A stretch of 64,000 bases of DNA, from the NCBI RefSeq assembly GCF_041860085.1, contig NZ_CP124747.1:4340001-4404000 (forward strand), read 5' to 3'. Shown piece after piece: positions 17,540 through 25,928 of the stretch (positions within the stretch are counted from its first letter, which is position 1; every line of letters starts with the position of its first letter). This DNA is from Schlesneria sp. DSM 10557 (GTDB taxonomy: Bacteria; Planctomycetota; Planctomycetia; Planctomycetales; Planctomycetaceae). The notes beneath the pieces were generated by a model that saw only the letters and a program-made list of their open reading frames with translations, did not search any database and was not told the origin of the DNA. A program made the position numbers and the translations under genes.

Positions 17540-18451
17540 ATGTCGACGAATCTTCTGAATATCCTGCCGAACGACGAGCCCGAAGTCAGTCGGGGCCGCC
17601 AGCGACTTCCCAAGTGGCTGAAGCGTCCGCTGCCGCAGGCGGGAATGCAGTTCACCACCAACGTCATCGCCGACTTGCGGCTGGAAACCGTTTGTGAAAG
17701 CGCCAAGTGCCCCAATCAGACGGAATGCTGGTCGCAGAAGACAGCAACATTCATGATTCTCGGCAACGTCTGCACGCGTCCGTGCGGCTTTTGTTCTGTG
17801 CTCAAGGGGAAGACCGAAACAGTGCAGGCGGACGAACCCGCCCGCGTTGCCGAAGCGGCAGAACGGCTCGGACTGAAGTACGTGGTCATCACCTCGGTAA
17901 CCCGCGACGACCTGCCGGATGGGGGGGCCGAACACTTCTATCAATGTGTGCTGGCCGTGCGCGAGCGAACCGGCGCCCGGGTCGAAGTGCTGACGCCCGA
18001 TTTCCGGGGTGACCGTGATGCCATCCATCGCGTCATCGAATCACAGCCTGACGTCTTCAATCACAACACGGAAACAGTCCCTCGGCTGTATCATCGGGTC
18101 CGTCGCAATGCCAGGTATCAGCGGACCCTGGACCTGCTGAAGCAGATCAAGGACGAAGCACCCCAGATGGTCACGAAAAGCGGTCTCATGCTGGGACTGG
18201 GTGAGACACGTGACGAACTGCTCGAAGTCTGTACCGACCTGCGCAATGTCGGTGTCGACATGCTGACGCTGGGTCAGTATCTGCAGCCGACTCCTGAGCA
18301 TCTTCCGGTTGAACGATATGTTCCGCCCGAAGAATTCGACGAAATTGGACAGCAGATGCGGCAACTGGGCTTCACGATGGTCGCCAGCGGACCGTTTGTT
18401 CGATCCAGCTATCACGCGGGGGAAATGGCGGACGATCTCCAGGTTCATTGA
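17540..18451 (+). CDS. lipA: Lipoyl synthase (radical SAM)
   Basis: 303 residues. LipA inserts two sulfurs into the octanoyl chain on lipoyl domains. The auxiliary cluster motif is at Cys52, Cys57 and Cys63 (CESAKCPNQTEC), the radical SAM cluster motif CTRPCGFC at Cys78, Cys82 and Cys85, and the C-terminal RSSYHAGE, whose Ser ligates the auxiliary cluster, is intact. ATG 17540 is chosen because sequence upstream in the same frame (to 17348) is not protein-like. With the LipB-like gene before it, it forms the lipoate assembly pair. A clear terminator hairpin follows at 18472-18499. Confidence 0.96.
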   Translation: MSTNLLNILPNDEPEVSRGRQRLPKWLKRPLPQAGMQFTTNVIADLRLETVCESAKCPNQTECWSQKTATFMILGNVCTRPCGFCSVLKGKTETVQADEPARVAEAAERLGLKYVVITSVTRDDLPDGGAEHFYQCVLAVRERTGARVEVLTPDFRGDRDAIHRVIESQPDVFNHNTETVPRLYHRVRRNARYQRTLDLLKQIKDEAPQMVTKSGLMLGLGETRDELLEVCTDLRNVGVDMLTLGQYLQPTPEHLPVERYVPPEEFDEIGQQMRQLGFTMVASGPFVRSSYHAGEMADDLQVH

Positions 18452-18471
18452 TCCGGGATCACCGATTCAAG

Positions 18472-18499
18472 ACCCGGTCCAGAATCACCGGGTTTTGTT
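18472..18499 (+). terminator. Rho-independent terminator after lipA
   Basis: ACCCGG (18472-18477), a ten-base loop, CCGGGT (18488-18493), then TTTGTT, beginning 21 bases past the lipA stop. Confidence 0.6.
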
Positions 18500-18689
18500 C
18501 GCCTGAAACGCTCGCGAACTGCACGAGGGTTGCCGACGGGCATCACCTGTCACGTCGGCAACGGGGCGGAAAGGATGTCCTGTGGTGGCGGTCAAAGCCT
18601 GCTGAAGGACTGGCGAGTGAGCGCACGCGCCAGTTGAACCCGGCAGAAATCGTCTCGTCGATCTGAAAAGAACTTGGCCAGCGTCCCCG

Positions 18690-19616
18690 TCAGGCAACGC
18701 GGCGGATAGCGCTCTGGCCACTCAAACGAGCCCGATAGCCGTTCTGGTGTTGCTGATAGAGGCGCTCCAGGCTTTCATCCAGCAGTGGCATGGGAATGCC
18801 GAGTGCCCGACGGATCTTGCGCGTCTGCAGCGACGTTTCTCCGCAACCGAATCCCACGGTCCGGTCGGCCAGCGAACCTGCGATCGGACATGCAGGCGTT
18901 GGCAGTCGGAAATGAGCCGCCAGTCGCAGGGCGAACTTGCGAGGGCTGACGCGTTCGGCTCCCGCAATGTGATGGGTGCCGACCAGACCCGACTCCCAGC
19001 TCTTGGTCAGAACGTCTGCCAGGTCCGTTGCCAGCATCGGTGTCCCGTGACGGGCAAAGTCGACCGAGCCGACCGAGCCTCGTTCCAGTTCCTGAAGCAG
19101 AGTCTCTAACCAGCCGAAAGTCGACCCGGACTGCCAGCCGATGGCATGGGTTCGCACAATCAGCGAGTCTGCAGAGGTGGCAGCCGCGTGCTGCTCAATC
19201 TGCTGCAGCAGCATCGATTCCGGACTGGGGCAGATCGAATGGCTGTTCTCTGCATGAAACATCCAGGGACCCGTAAAGATGGCATCCGACGAGATGAGCG
19301 TCAGGCGACATTCTGTGGCATGGGCTGCATCAATCCAGGCCTTGGCGCGAGCCAGGTCGGAGGCCACGGGTCGCCGACTTTCGTCCCAGCTTGAATCGGC
19401 ACCTGCACCGCAAAGAATCACCCGACCCGGTTGCACTCGCTCAAGCAGTTCGCGAATGGCAGCGGGCTTACGGGAAGTTTCGGTTTCCACTTCGCAGGAA
19501 GGAAGTTGAACCCGTGAATCGAACGAAACACCAACCACGGAGTGCTGTTCTGACAGGGCCTCGGCCAAATTGGCCCCAACTACCGAATTGACCCCAGCCA
19601 CTAGAATCTTGTCCAC
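18690..19616 (-). CDS. RmlD-like NAD(P)-dependent sugar reductase/epimerase
   Basis: 308 residues from GTG 19616, which has GGAGG six bases upstream and starts directly on the Rossmann strand (DKILVAGVNSVVGANLAEAL). The glycine motif is GVNSVVG rather than GxxGxxG in its usual form. 'LTLISSDAIFTG' matches the RmlD beta-6 serine region and 'GTHHIAGAERVSPRKFALRLA' the C-terminal region of dTDP-4-dehydrorhamnose reductases. The catalytic YxxxK Tyr is not obvious, so activity as a reductase is uncertain. Likely a nucleotide-sugar enzyme of the cell envelope. The open frame above 19616 is not protein-like. Confidence 0.75.
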   Translation of the reverse strand: MDKILVAGVNSVVGANLAEALSEQHSVVGVSFDSRVQLPSCEVETETSRKPAAIRELLERVQPGRVILCGAGADSSWDESRRPVASDLARAKAWIDAAHATECRLTLISSDAIFTGPWMFHAENSHSICPSPESMLLQQIEQHAAATSADSLIVRTHAIGWQSGSTFGWLETLLQELERGSVGSVDFARHGTPMLATDLADVLTKSWESGLVGTHHIAGAERVSPRKFALRLAAHFRLPTPACPIAGSLADRTVGFGCGETSLQTRKIRRALGIPMPLLDESLERLYQQHQNGYRARLSGQSAIRRVA

Positions 19617-19949
19617 GCGGTGCCTCCATGCTCGAGCGTGTAAATAACGAAAGCTAGCCGCAAGCTGCGGCAATGGCCTTATACTTTTCGGAAGATTTTG
19701 GGCCAACCCCAATTTCGGTCCGGGCCGTTGCAGTGAACGCATTCTGAACGTCTGTGGGGCGATTGACGACCAGTCTACCAAGGCAGTTGCGCGGGTAGAT
19801 CGAATTCCTTTTCGGACCACCGAAGAGTGCACACAGATCTTTGTGCGTCCTCACCGAATTCCGTGAACCGGGGACAACTCCGGAACGGGACTCGGACCTG
19901 CGGTTGCTGGCTCAGGTCCCCGCTCGAGCCGCCGTGATCGGGAAATGAG
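19617..19949. other. Intergenic region, no gene seen
   Basis: 333 bases between two minus-strand genes. It holds the GGAGG ribosome site of the downstream gene near 19623-19627. No further gene, repeat or RNA is recognised. Confidence 0.35.
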
Positions 19950-20522
19950 TCAGGAGGGGTCGCTGGACGGCAGCAACCCCAGATCTGCGGCGACGGGCTG
20001 CAGCGCGGCGATACAGAAGGCAATGTGCTCGTCGAGTTCGACTCCCAGATCGGCCGCGCCGCGGGTGATGTCCTCACGGTGAATCGAGGCGGCGAACGAC
20101 AACTGCTTCAGTTTCTTTTTGACGCTCGAGGGAGTGAGGCCTTCCAGTCGGCCGGGACGAACGAGTGCACAGGCGGTGATGAACCCGCACAATTCGTCGC
20201 ACGCATACAGCGTTTTGTCGAGCAGCGAGACACGGGGGCAGTCGGTCAGATAATCGGCGTGCGATTTGATCGCATAGATGATCTCGTCCGAGTAGCACTG
20301 CTCTTTCAGGATGGCGGCTCCCTTGAGCGGATGATCAGGAGGGTCAGGCCAGCGCTGGTAGTCAAAGTCGTGCAGCAGTCCGACGGTACCCCATTTCTCT
20401 TCGTCCTCACCGAACTTGCGGGCGTACGCTCGACAGGCGGCTTCGACTGCCAGCATATGTTTGATCAGACTGTCACTGTCCGTGTATTGGTGAAGAAGGG
20501 CCAGATCATCTTCGCGTGACAT
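19950..20522 (-). CDS. HD-domain hydrolase
   Basis: 190 residues from ATG 20522. The HD superfamily metal motif is seen as His in 'IKHMLAVEAACRAYA', HD in 'VGLLHDFDYQRWPD' and a later His/Asp pair ('AIKSHADYLTD', 'LYACDELCGF'). HD proteins are metal-dependent phosphohydrolases, often acting on nucleotides, and this short single-domain type is annotated only generally. Single gene, flanked by spacers on both sides. Substrate unknown. Confidence 0.82.
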   Translation of the reverse strand: MSREDDLALLHQYTDSDSLIKHMLAVEAACRAYARKFGEDEEKWGTVGLLHDFDYQRWPDPPDHPLKGAAILKEQCYSDEIIYAIKSHADYLTDCPRVSLLDKTLYACDELCGFITACALVRPGRLEGLTPSSVKKKLKQLSFAASIHREDITRGAADLGVELDEHIAFCIAALQPVAADLGLLPSSDPS

Positions 20523-20740
20523 GTGGCGGTCTCCATCAAACTTCGTGATCAAGTTGCTTCAAACGGGGCGATTGCCTGCCTCGCTGACACATTCGCGAGT
20601 GGCTTCCCACCCGTTGATTTGGGGATCGCAAGCCACACTGCTTCGGAGCCGCAGTCTCTTCTTGTTTCTGGTGCTGGACATGACACAGCATGACCGAGGA
20701 CGTCCCATTGTGACGGCGAATTCTCAGTCTTAACAATGCC

Positions 20741-22507
20741 CTATGCGGCATCCGCCTGATTGTTCCGCTTTCCGCTCGTCATCAGCGACACGACAATCAG
20801 TGTTAAAAAGCCAAGAGGAATGGTGACGATACCGGGCTGACTGAACGGGACTCGGGCCAGGGCGGCGGCCTGATCGGCCGTGTATCCGTAGACCTTCTGG
20901 AAGGTGTCGGCACTCAGAAGAATCCATCCCAGGGAACTGAATAGCCCGACAAAGATCGCTGCGGTAATCCCCTGCTTGGTGGTGCGGGACCAGAACAGCA
21001 ACATCACCAGCGAAGGGAGATTCGCGGACGCGGCCACACTGAACGCCCATCCGACCAGGAAGCCCGCGTTCATATCCTTGAACAGGATCCCGAGGACGAT
21101 CGCGATGATTCCCACGATGACCGCAGCCAGTTTTCCGATTCGAACTTTGTCATGATCGCGCATGTCCCATTGCAGGACACTCGACAACAGATCATGAACA
21201 ACTGCCCCGCTCGCGGCGACGATCAGGCCGCTGACCGTTCCCAGCACGGTCGTAAAGGCAATGGCCGAGATGACGGCGAAGAGAGTTTCTCCAAAGCTCT
21301 TGGCCAGCAAAGGGGCTGCCATGTTGGAATCCGTCAGGTCGAGTGTCCCGCTGGTCATGGCTCCCAGACCCAGGAACAAGGTCAGGACATAAAAGATGCC
21401 GATGGTGCCGATCCCGACCACGGTGCTCAGTCTTGCGGCTGCCTGATTCTTGACGGTGTAGTAGCGAATCAGAATATGCGGCAGCGAAGCGGTGCCGCAG
21501 AAGAGGGCCAGCATCAGCGAGATAAAGTCGAGTCGGGCGAACAGTTCGTCTTTCTGCAGACCTTTGAACAACGGGCTGTTCCCCGGTCGCAACACTTTGG
21601 CACCGGGTGTCGGCTGGGGCGACCAAGTGATCGTCTTGTCACCGTTTTCCGATGTGGATTCTTTCTTCGGCCAGAGCACCACTTCGCTGTGCTGAAGCGT
21701 GGCAAGGTATGAAATGGGATTCAGCGGGCCGGTTTCCATTTTCCCGTCGGGAAGCTTGCTGATGTGCCCGACCGGTCGCAGGTCCGCCTGACCTTCTTTC
21801 ACTCCATGAGGAAGTCCGTTCACCCGCTTTGTGCCATCCGCCTGAATGACCATGGTCTGTGGCGAGTTCGCGGCCTCGCTGTTGTCGACTTTCAAGCCGC
21901 GGTTCAGAATCATGACGGTCAGGATGCCACTGAACAGAACCAGCAGCGAACCCTTGATGAACTGCACGTAGGTCGTGCTGACCATACCGGCCGTAGCGAC
22001 GATCAGTACCACGACGATCCCGACCATGACGACGCCCACTTCGTGCGGGAATCCCAGCAGCGGCTTGATCAGTGAGCCCGCCCCGACCATCTGGGGAATC
22101 AGATAGAAGATGCTGACAACGAGCGTACTGATGCCTGCCGCCAGAGTGATTCCACGGGACTGATACTGACTGTTCAGTGCGTCGGCGAAAGTATATTTCC
22201 CCAGCCGCTTCAGGGGTTCGGCGACGACAAAGAGCGCCACGGCCCATCCAGCCAGAAAGCCAATCGAGTAGAGAAACCCGTCGTACCCGAAGAAGGCGAT
22301 TGTCCCGCAAATCCCCAGAAAAGACGCCGCCGACAGGTAGTCACCGGCAAACGCGATCCCGTTCACGAACCAGTGAATCTGGCCTCCTGCGGCGAAGTAA
22401 CCCGCGGCCGATTTCGTCTTTGCAGCGAAGTAAAAGCTTAATCCCAACGTGACGGCGACAAAGATCCCGAAGACGACGACCGACAGGAAGGACGGATTGT
22501 GAATCAT
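20741..22507 (-). CDS. actP: Cation/acetate symporter of the sodium:solute symporter family
   Basis: 588 residues with about 13 membrane segments. The ActP marks are 'AGDYLSAASFLGICG' at residues 54-68, 'EPLKRLGKYTFADALNSQY' and the C-terminal helices with 'GWAFSVAASANLPSL'. It couples uptake of acetate or another short carboxylate to Na+ or H+ in the inner membrane. Between helices at about residues 204-325 is a long soluble insert ('VDNSEAANSPQTMVIQADG' to 'GLQKDELFARLD'), considerably longer than in E. coli ActP as I recall it. The DUF485 gene lies 88 bases upstream, the usual partner arrangement (yjcH-actP). Confidence 0.9.
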   Translation of the reverse strand: MIHNPSFLSVVVFGIFVAVTLGLSFYFAAKTKSAAGYFAAGGQIHWFVNGIAFAGDYLSAASFLGICGTIAFFGYDGFLYSIGFLAGWAVALFVVAEPLKRLGKYTFADALNSQYQSRGITLAAGISTLVVSIFYLIPQMVGAGSLIKPLLGFPHEVGVVMVGIVVVLIVATAGMVSTTYVQFIKGSLLVLFSGILTVMILNRGLKVDNSEAANSPQTMVIQADGTKRVNGLPHGVKEGQADLRPVGHISKLPDGKMETGPLNPISYLATLQHSEVVLWPKKESTSENGDKTITWSPQPTPGAKVLRPGNSPLFKGLQKDELFARLDFISLMLALFCGTASLPHILIRYYTVKNQAAARLSTVVGIGTIGIFYVLTLFLGLGAMTSGTLDLTDSNMAAPLLAKSFGETLFAVISAIAFTTVLGTVSGLIVAASGAVVHDLLSSVLQWDMRDHDKVRIGKLAAVIVGIIAIVLGILFKDMNAGFLVGWAFSVAASANLPSLVMLLFWSRTTKQGITAAIFVGLFSSLGWILLSADTFQKVYGYTADQAAALARVPFSQPGIVTIPLGFLTLIVVSLMTSGKRNNQADAA

Positions 22508-22595
22508 GAACGGGCTTTCGCAGAGGAACGACGCTCGTCAGCGCGGGTGTTAAAGCAGAACAGAAGCAGCAACGGAGAAGGTCGAGCAGACCGTT

Positions 22596-22874
22596 TCAGC
22601 CGTTGGTGGGCCTGGCGCGACAGAGCCAGCAGTAGGCGAGAGCCAGGATCATCGCGATCACAATCAGAGCCAGACCATACAGGATGGCCAGATTGAGTCC
22701 CCATGCAGGGGTCCAGTCCATCAGGTCGGGGCGGAACGCGTTGAGTCCGACAAATCCTCCATAGATGGCCAGATAAAGCAGGAACAACACCATTCCATAA
22801 CGCGCGTTCCGCGCGGCAATGGCCGGATCTTCGACTTCTTTCGGGTGCATCGAGCCATGATCGAGACCTGCCAT
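22596..22874 (-). CDS. DUF485 membrane protein, symporter partner
   Basis: 92 residues from ATG 22874 (a GTG eight codons upstream is possible). Two membrane helices: 'MVLFLLYLAIYGGFVGLNAF' and 'LNLAILYGLALIVIAMILAL'. DUF485 proteins (YjcH in E. coli) are coded beside ActP-type symporters in many bacteria and are presumed accessory or regulatory. Same strand and directly upstream of the symporter gene, so one transcript is likely. Confidence 0.88.
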   Translation of the reverse strand: MAGLDHGSMHPKEVEDPAIAARNARYGMVLFLLYLAIYGGFVGLNAFRPDLMDWTPAWGLNLAILYGLALIVIAMILALAYCWLCRARPTNG

Positions 22875-23077
22875 AAACGCAACCCTGTCATAGAGCACAG
22901 ACCATCCTCTTCAGATGGCCGGTAGGATTTGTGGGGGGATATATGAAGCAGCAGAAATATCACGCGGCTCAAGACGCCGCAACCATCTGTACTGTCTGAA
23001 CGGAATTCGGCCAGCTCCCGCGAAACGTCATCCGCTTTGGTGATTCGGGTCGATATTTTGTAGCATGCAGCGATCTC

Positions 23078-24481
23078 ATGTTTCTGGGCCGCCAGAGGAA
23101 CTACCGCGTGCAAAACCACCAACATCGTGCCGGTGTGACACGACGAGAGCTGATTCAGGCTGGTTATTCGGGCTTGCTGGGAGTCGGTTTGACGTCCGTT
23201 CTGGGACGTCGAGCTCAGGCGGCTCCCGCTTCGCAGACCGAGGCTGGTCGATCACCCAAGTCCATCATCATCGTGTTTCTCACCGGGGCATGCAGTCATC
23301 ACGATACGTTCGACATGAAGCCGGACGCCCCAGCCGAGATCCGGGGTGAATTCCGGCCGATTGCCACAACGGTCCCCGGTTATTCCATCTGCGAACACCT
23401 GCCGTTACTGGCCGCCCGTGCCGGGAAGTATGCCGTCATCCGGACATTATCACATGAAGACAACAATCATCTGATGTCCACGCATCACGTGCTGACCGGC
23501 CAGAAGCAGCCGGGCGGATTCTTCGACAAAGTGGCGTCACGCGATGACTGGCCCTGCTATTCGTCCGCGCTTTCCTTTCTGCGTCGTCGTGATGACGGTC
23601 TTCCTTCGGGCGTGAACCTGCCGACATTTCTGCGGGAAGGCCCCTTAACCTGGCCCGGTCAGCATGCCGGCTTTCTCGGTCAAAGCTATGATCCGTGGCA
23701 GATCACCGGGGATCCGAACAAACCCGATTTCCGGGTCGATGCGCTCACGCTCGTTCAGGGAATGGACGTGAATCATCTGGGCCAGCGCAAACTCCTGCTG
23801 GAAGAACTGAACCGCAAGCAGGAACAGTTTGCAGAGGTCGCTCAGTCGCTGCGGCTGCAGAAGGACCAGCAACTGGCGCTGAACCTGCTGACCTCCAGCC
23901 GGCTCGGTCAGGCGTTTGAACTCCACCGCGAAAGCGACGGGGTTCGTGATGCTTATGGCCGGACGACACAGGGGCAGTCGCTGCTGGCCGCACGACGACT
24001 TGTCGAGGCCGGTGTCCCGATCGTGCAGGTCAATATGGGCCGTGTTCAGAACTGGGACCATCACGGGGGGATCTTCCCGACTCTGAAACAGCGAATGCTG
24101 CCGGCGCTCGATCAATGTGTCTCGGCACTGCTGGACGACCTCGAGTCGCGAGGCATGTTGCAGGAGACGCTGGTGATGATGCTGGGGGAATTCGGTCGGA
24201 CCCCCAAGATCAACAAAGACGCGGGGCGAGATCATTGGGGCCCCTGCTTTTTTGGTCTGTTTGCCGGCGCCGGTGTTCAAGGGGGACAGGTCATTGGCCG
24301 ATCGGACGTGACGGGTTCTTATCCGGCAACACGCGGATTTTCTCCAGACGATGTCGGTGCTACGGTGTATCATTTACTGGGGCTGCCCGCAGAGGTCGAA
24401 GTGGAAGATCGTCTGGGCCGGCGTGTCTTGCTCAATCGGGGGGACGTTATCGAGTCCCTGTTCAACGGCACTTCCGTCTAG
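23078..24481 (+). CDS. DUF1501 protein (Tat-exported, sulfatase-fold family)
   Basis: 467 residues from ATG 23078; GTG 23108 with AGAGGA before it is an equally good start. A twin-arginine signal is present ('GVTRRELIQAGYSGLLGVGL'), so export folded is expected. 'KSIIIVFLTGACSHHDTFDMKP' and 'LVMMLGEFGRTPKINKDAGRDHWG' are the standard DUF1501 motifs, the latter resembling the metal site of alkaline-phosphatase-superfamily enzymes. In planctomycetes DUF1501 genes usually pair with a DUF1800 or DUF1553 (PSD1) gene; here the next gene is a Nudix hydrolase, so this is a solitary copy. Substrate unknown. Confidence 0.9.
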   Translation: MFLGRQRNYRVQNHQHRAGVTRRELIQAGYSGLLGVGLTSVLGRRAQAAPASQTEAGRSPKSIIIVFLTGACSHHDTFDMKPDAPAEIRGEFRPIATTVPGYSICEHLPLLAARAGKYAVIRTLSHEDNNHLMSTHHVLTGQKQPGGFFDKVASRDDWPCYSSALSFLRRRDDGLPSGVNLPTFLREGPLTWPGQHAGFLGQSYDPWQITGDPNKPDFRVDALTLVQGMDVNHLGQRKLLLEELNRKQEQFAEVAQSLRLQKDQQLALNLLTSSRLGQAFELHRESDGVRDAYGRTTQGQSLLAARRLVEAGVPIVQVNMGRVQNWDHHGGIFPTLKQRMLPALDQCVSALLDDLESRGMLQETLVMMLGEFGRTPKINKDAGRDHWGPCFFGLFAGAGVQGGQVIGRSDVTGSYPATRGFSPDDVGATVYHLLGLPAEVEVEDRLGRRVLLNRGDVIESLFNGTSV

Positions 24482-24566
24482 TCCAGTGTCTGGCCCGGCG
24501 AGGCCCGCCTGCAGCCCCGACCGCTCCTACCGTGAATCCGTTCTCCTCAGTGGAAATCCCATTCCG

Positions 24567-24950
24567 ATGACTACTGCTAAACGAATCGGGATCGCCGTCG
24601 TCGAACATCATTCCCGTTACCTGGTCGGGATCCGGGGACCCGGATCCGTACTGGAAGGCTACGCGGAGTTCCCGGGCGGCAAGTGTGAGGAGGATGAGTC
24701 TCCCATTGAATGTGCAGTGCGCGAATGTTTTGAAGAGAGCGGTCTGGTCGTAATCCCCGAACGTTTGCTCCAGCGACGTCAGTTCGAGTACCCCCATGGG
24801 CGCGTCGAGCTCTACTTCGTGCTGTGCCATCCTGTGGGTCTGGTCGATGCACTGGCCCAGCACCAGGGTTTTCGGTGGGAAACACTCGATGACCTTCGGC
24901 TGCTCAATTTTCCGGAAGGCAATTCCGAGGTGCTCAACCTGTTAAGCTGA
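24567..24950 (+). CDS. Nudix hydrolase, MutT-like
   Basis: 127 residues from ATG 24567. The Nudix box GX5EX7REUXEEXGU is complete at residues 38-60 (G38, E44, REC at 52-54, EE at 56-57, G59). The N-terminus 'KRIGIAVVEHHSRYLVGIRG' and the late 'FPEGNSEVL' fit short MutT-type enzymes that remove damaged nucleotides or hydrolyse nucleoside diphosphate derivatives. It follows the DUF1501 gene by 85 bases on the same strand. Exact substrate cannot be told. Confidence 0.9.
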   Translation: MTTAKRIGIAVVEHHSRYLVGIRGPGSVLEGYAEFPGGKCEEDESPIECAVRECFEESGLVVIPERLLQRRQFEYPHGRVELYFVLCHPVGLVDALAQHQGFRWETLDDLRLLNFPEGNSEVLNLLS

Positions 24951-25121
24951 GGCCGCAGTCGCGAATCCTCGTCCGGACGTCGGGGGATGCCAGCGAAATC
25001 AGGACTCGGTGGTATTGTCGCACCCGAAGCGGGATCGTCGATCGTCGACGCTGAAAACGATCGCTGTTGACAGTGATCGGGCCTGTCGTGCACACTTGCA
25101 GAGGTTCTTGAAGGAAAGATT

Positions 25122-25568
25122 GTGGATCGCTTTGTTGCCGGCTTTTTCGTCCTCAGCTTCCTCTCACAACAGTTCGCCTGTTGCGGAGTGGGGATCTGTG
25201 CGACGGTATGTGGCAGCGAATCTCAGGCGAGCCAGCAGGCAAAACCTGCGGGACAAGTGGCAAAGAAGCCTGCTTGTCCCTGCCCCCACCACGGGCATCC
25301 CTCCCGCGAGAAATCGGGTTCACCAGCCCCGCAGCGAGTGCCCCATCAGCACCACGTCTGTGTCGGGACACATCTTTTTTACGTCACAGCAGATCGCTTC
25401 GATCTGGCGGAACTTGCCAGTCAGACTGTCCTGCTGAGTGGACCTCTTTGTAGCGGCCTGAACTTTTCGACATCTCACTGCCTGCTGGCCGTAACGGCTC
25501 TGACACAGGGGGATTCTCCCCAGGCGTTGGGCCCAGAGCGGTCTGTGCTGTGCATTTATCGCATCTAA
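25122..25568 (+). CDS. Secreted Cys/His-rich small protein upstream of RND efflux genes
   Basis: 148 residues from GTG 25122, with AAGGAAAG five to seven bases upstream. The start has a hydrophobic stretch (FVAGFFVLSFLSQQFACC). The middle carries metal-ligand-rich text, 'KKPACPCPHHGHPSRE' and 'VPHQHHVCVG', and several further Cys. No family is recognised. Its place before a His-rich adaptor and an RND permease suggests periplasmic metal binding or sensing for the efflux system. That role is an inference from composition and position. Confidence 0.6.
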   Translation: MDRFVAGFFVLSFLSQQFACCGVGICATVCGSESQASQQAKPAGQVAKKPACPCPHHGHPSREKSGSPAPQRVPHQHHVCVGTHLFYVTADRFDLAELASQTVLLSGPLCSGLNFSTSHCLLAVTALTQGDSPQALGPERSVLCIYRI

Positions 25569-25928
25569 CAGGCCAAGTGTCCTCTGAATCCGTGTCCCGA
25601 ATCGACAGCGTGACTCAGCAGGAACATCGCCCCGGCACGATCAAGCTCGCTGGTGATTGCTCTGCCTTCCTTCCGCGACCGTGTCACGAACCGTGTCACA
25701 ATGAGAAGGGAATTCCGTTACGGGGCAATCAGCCTGCGGCACATGCCGATCTCCGATGCCAATTTCAGACAGTTGTGGGAAGGACACAGTCGCCCGGTTC
25801 TCCAGGCGGCGTGACCAGGGATGAGCCCCCTGCCCGGCGTGAGAGGCAGGTTAAATGCACGATGAAACGAGACGCGCAGCAGCATGAGTTCCTCAGGATC
25901 CTGACTTGCTGCGCTGATCGAGTTCTCT
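25569..25928 (+). promoter_or_regulatory. Spacer before the RND adaptor gene with a 12-bp tandem repeat
   Basis: 360 bases. CCGTGTCACGAA (25679-25690) is followed directly by CCGTGTCACAAT (25691-25702), a ten-of-twelve tandem repeat that could be a regulator site. A reading frame crosses the whole spacer but continues into the adaptor gene in another frame and is not protein-like. Confidence 0.3.
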
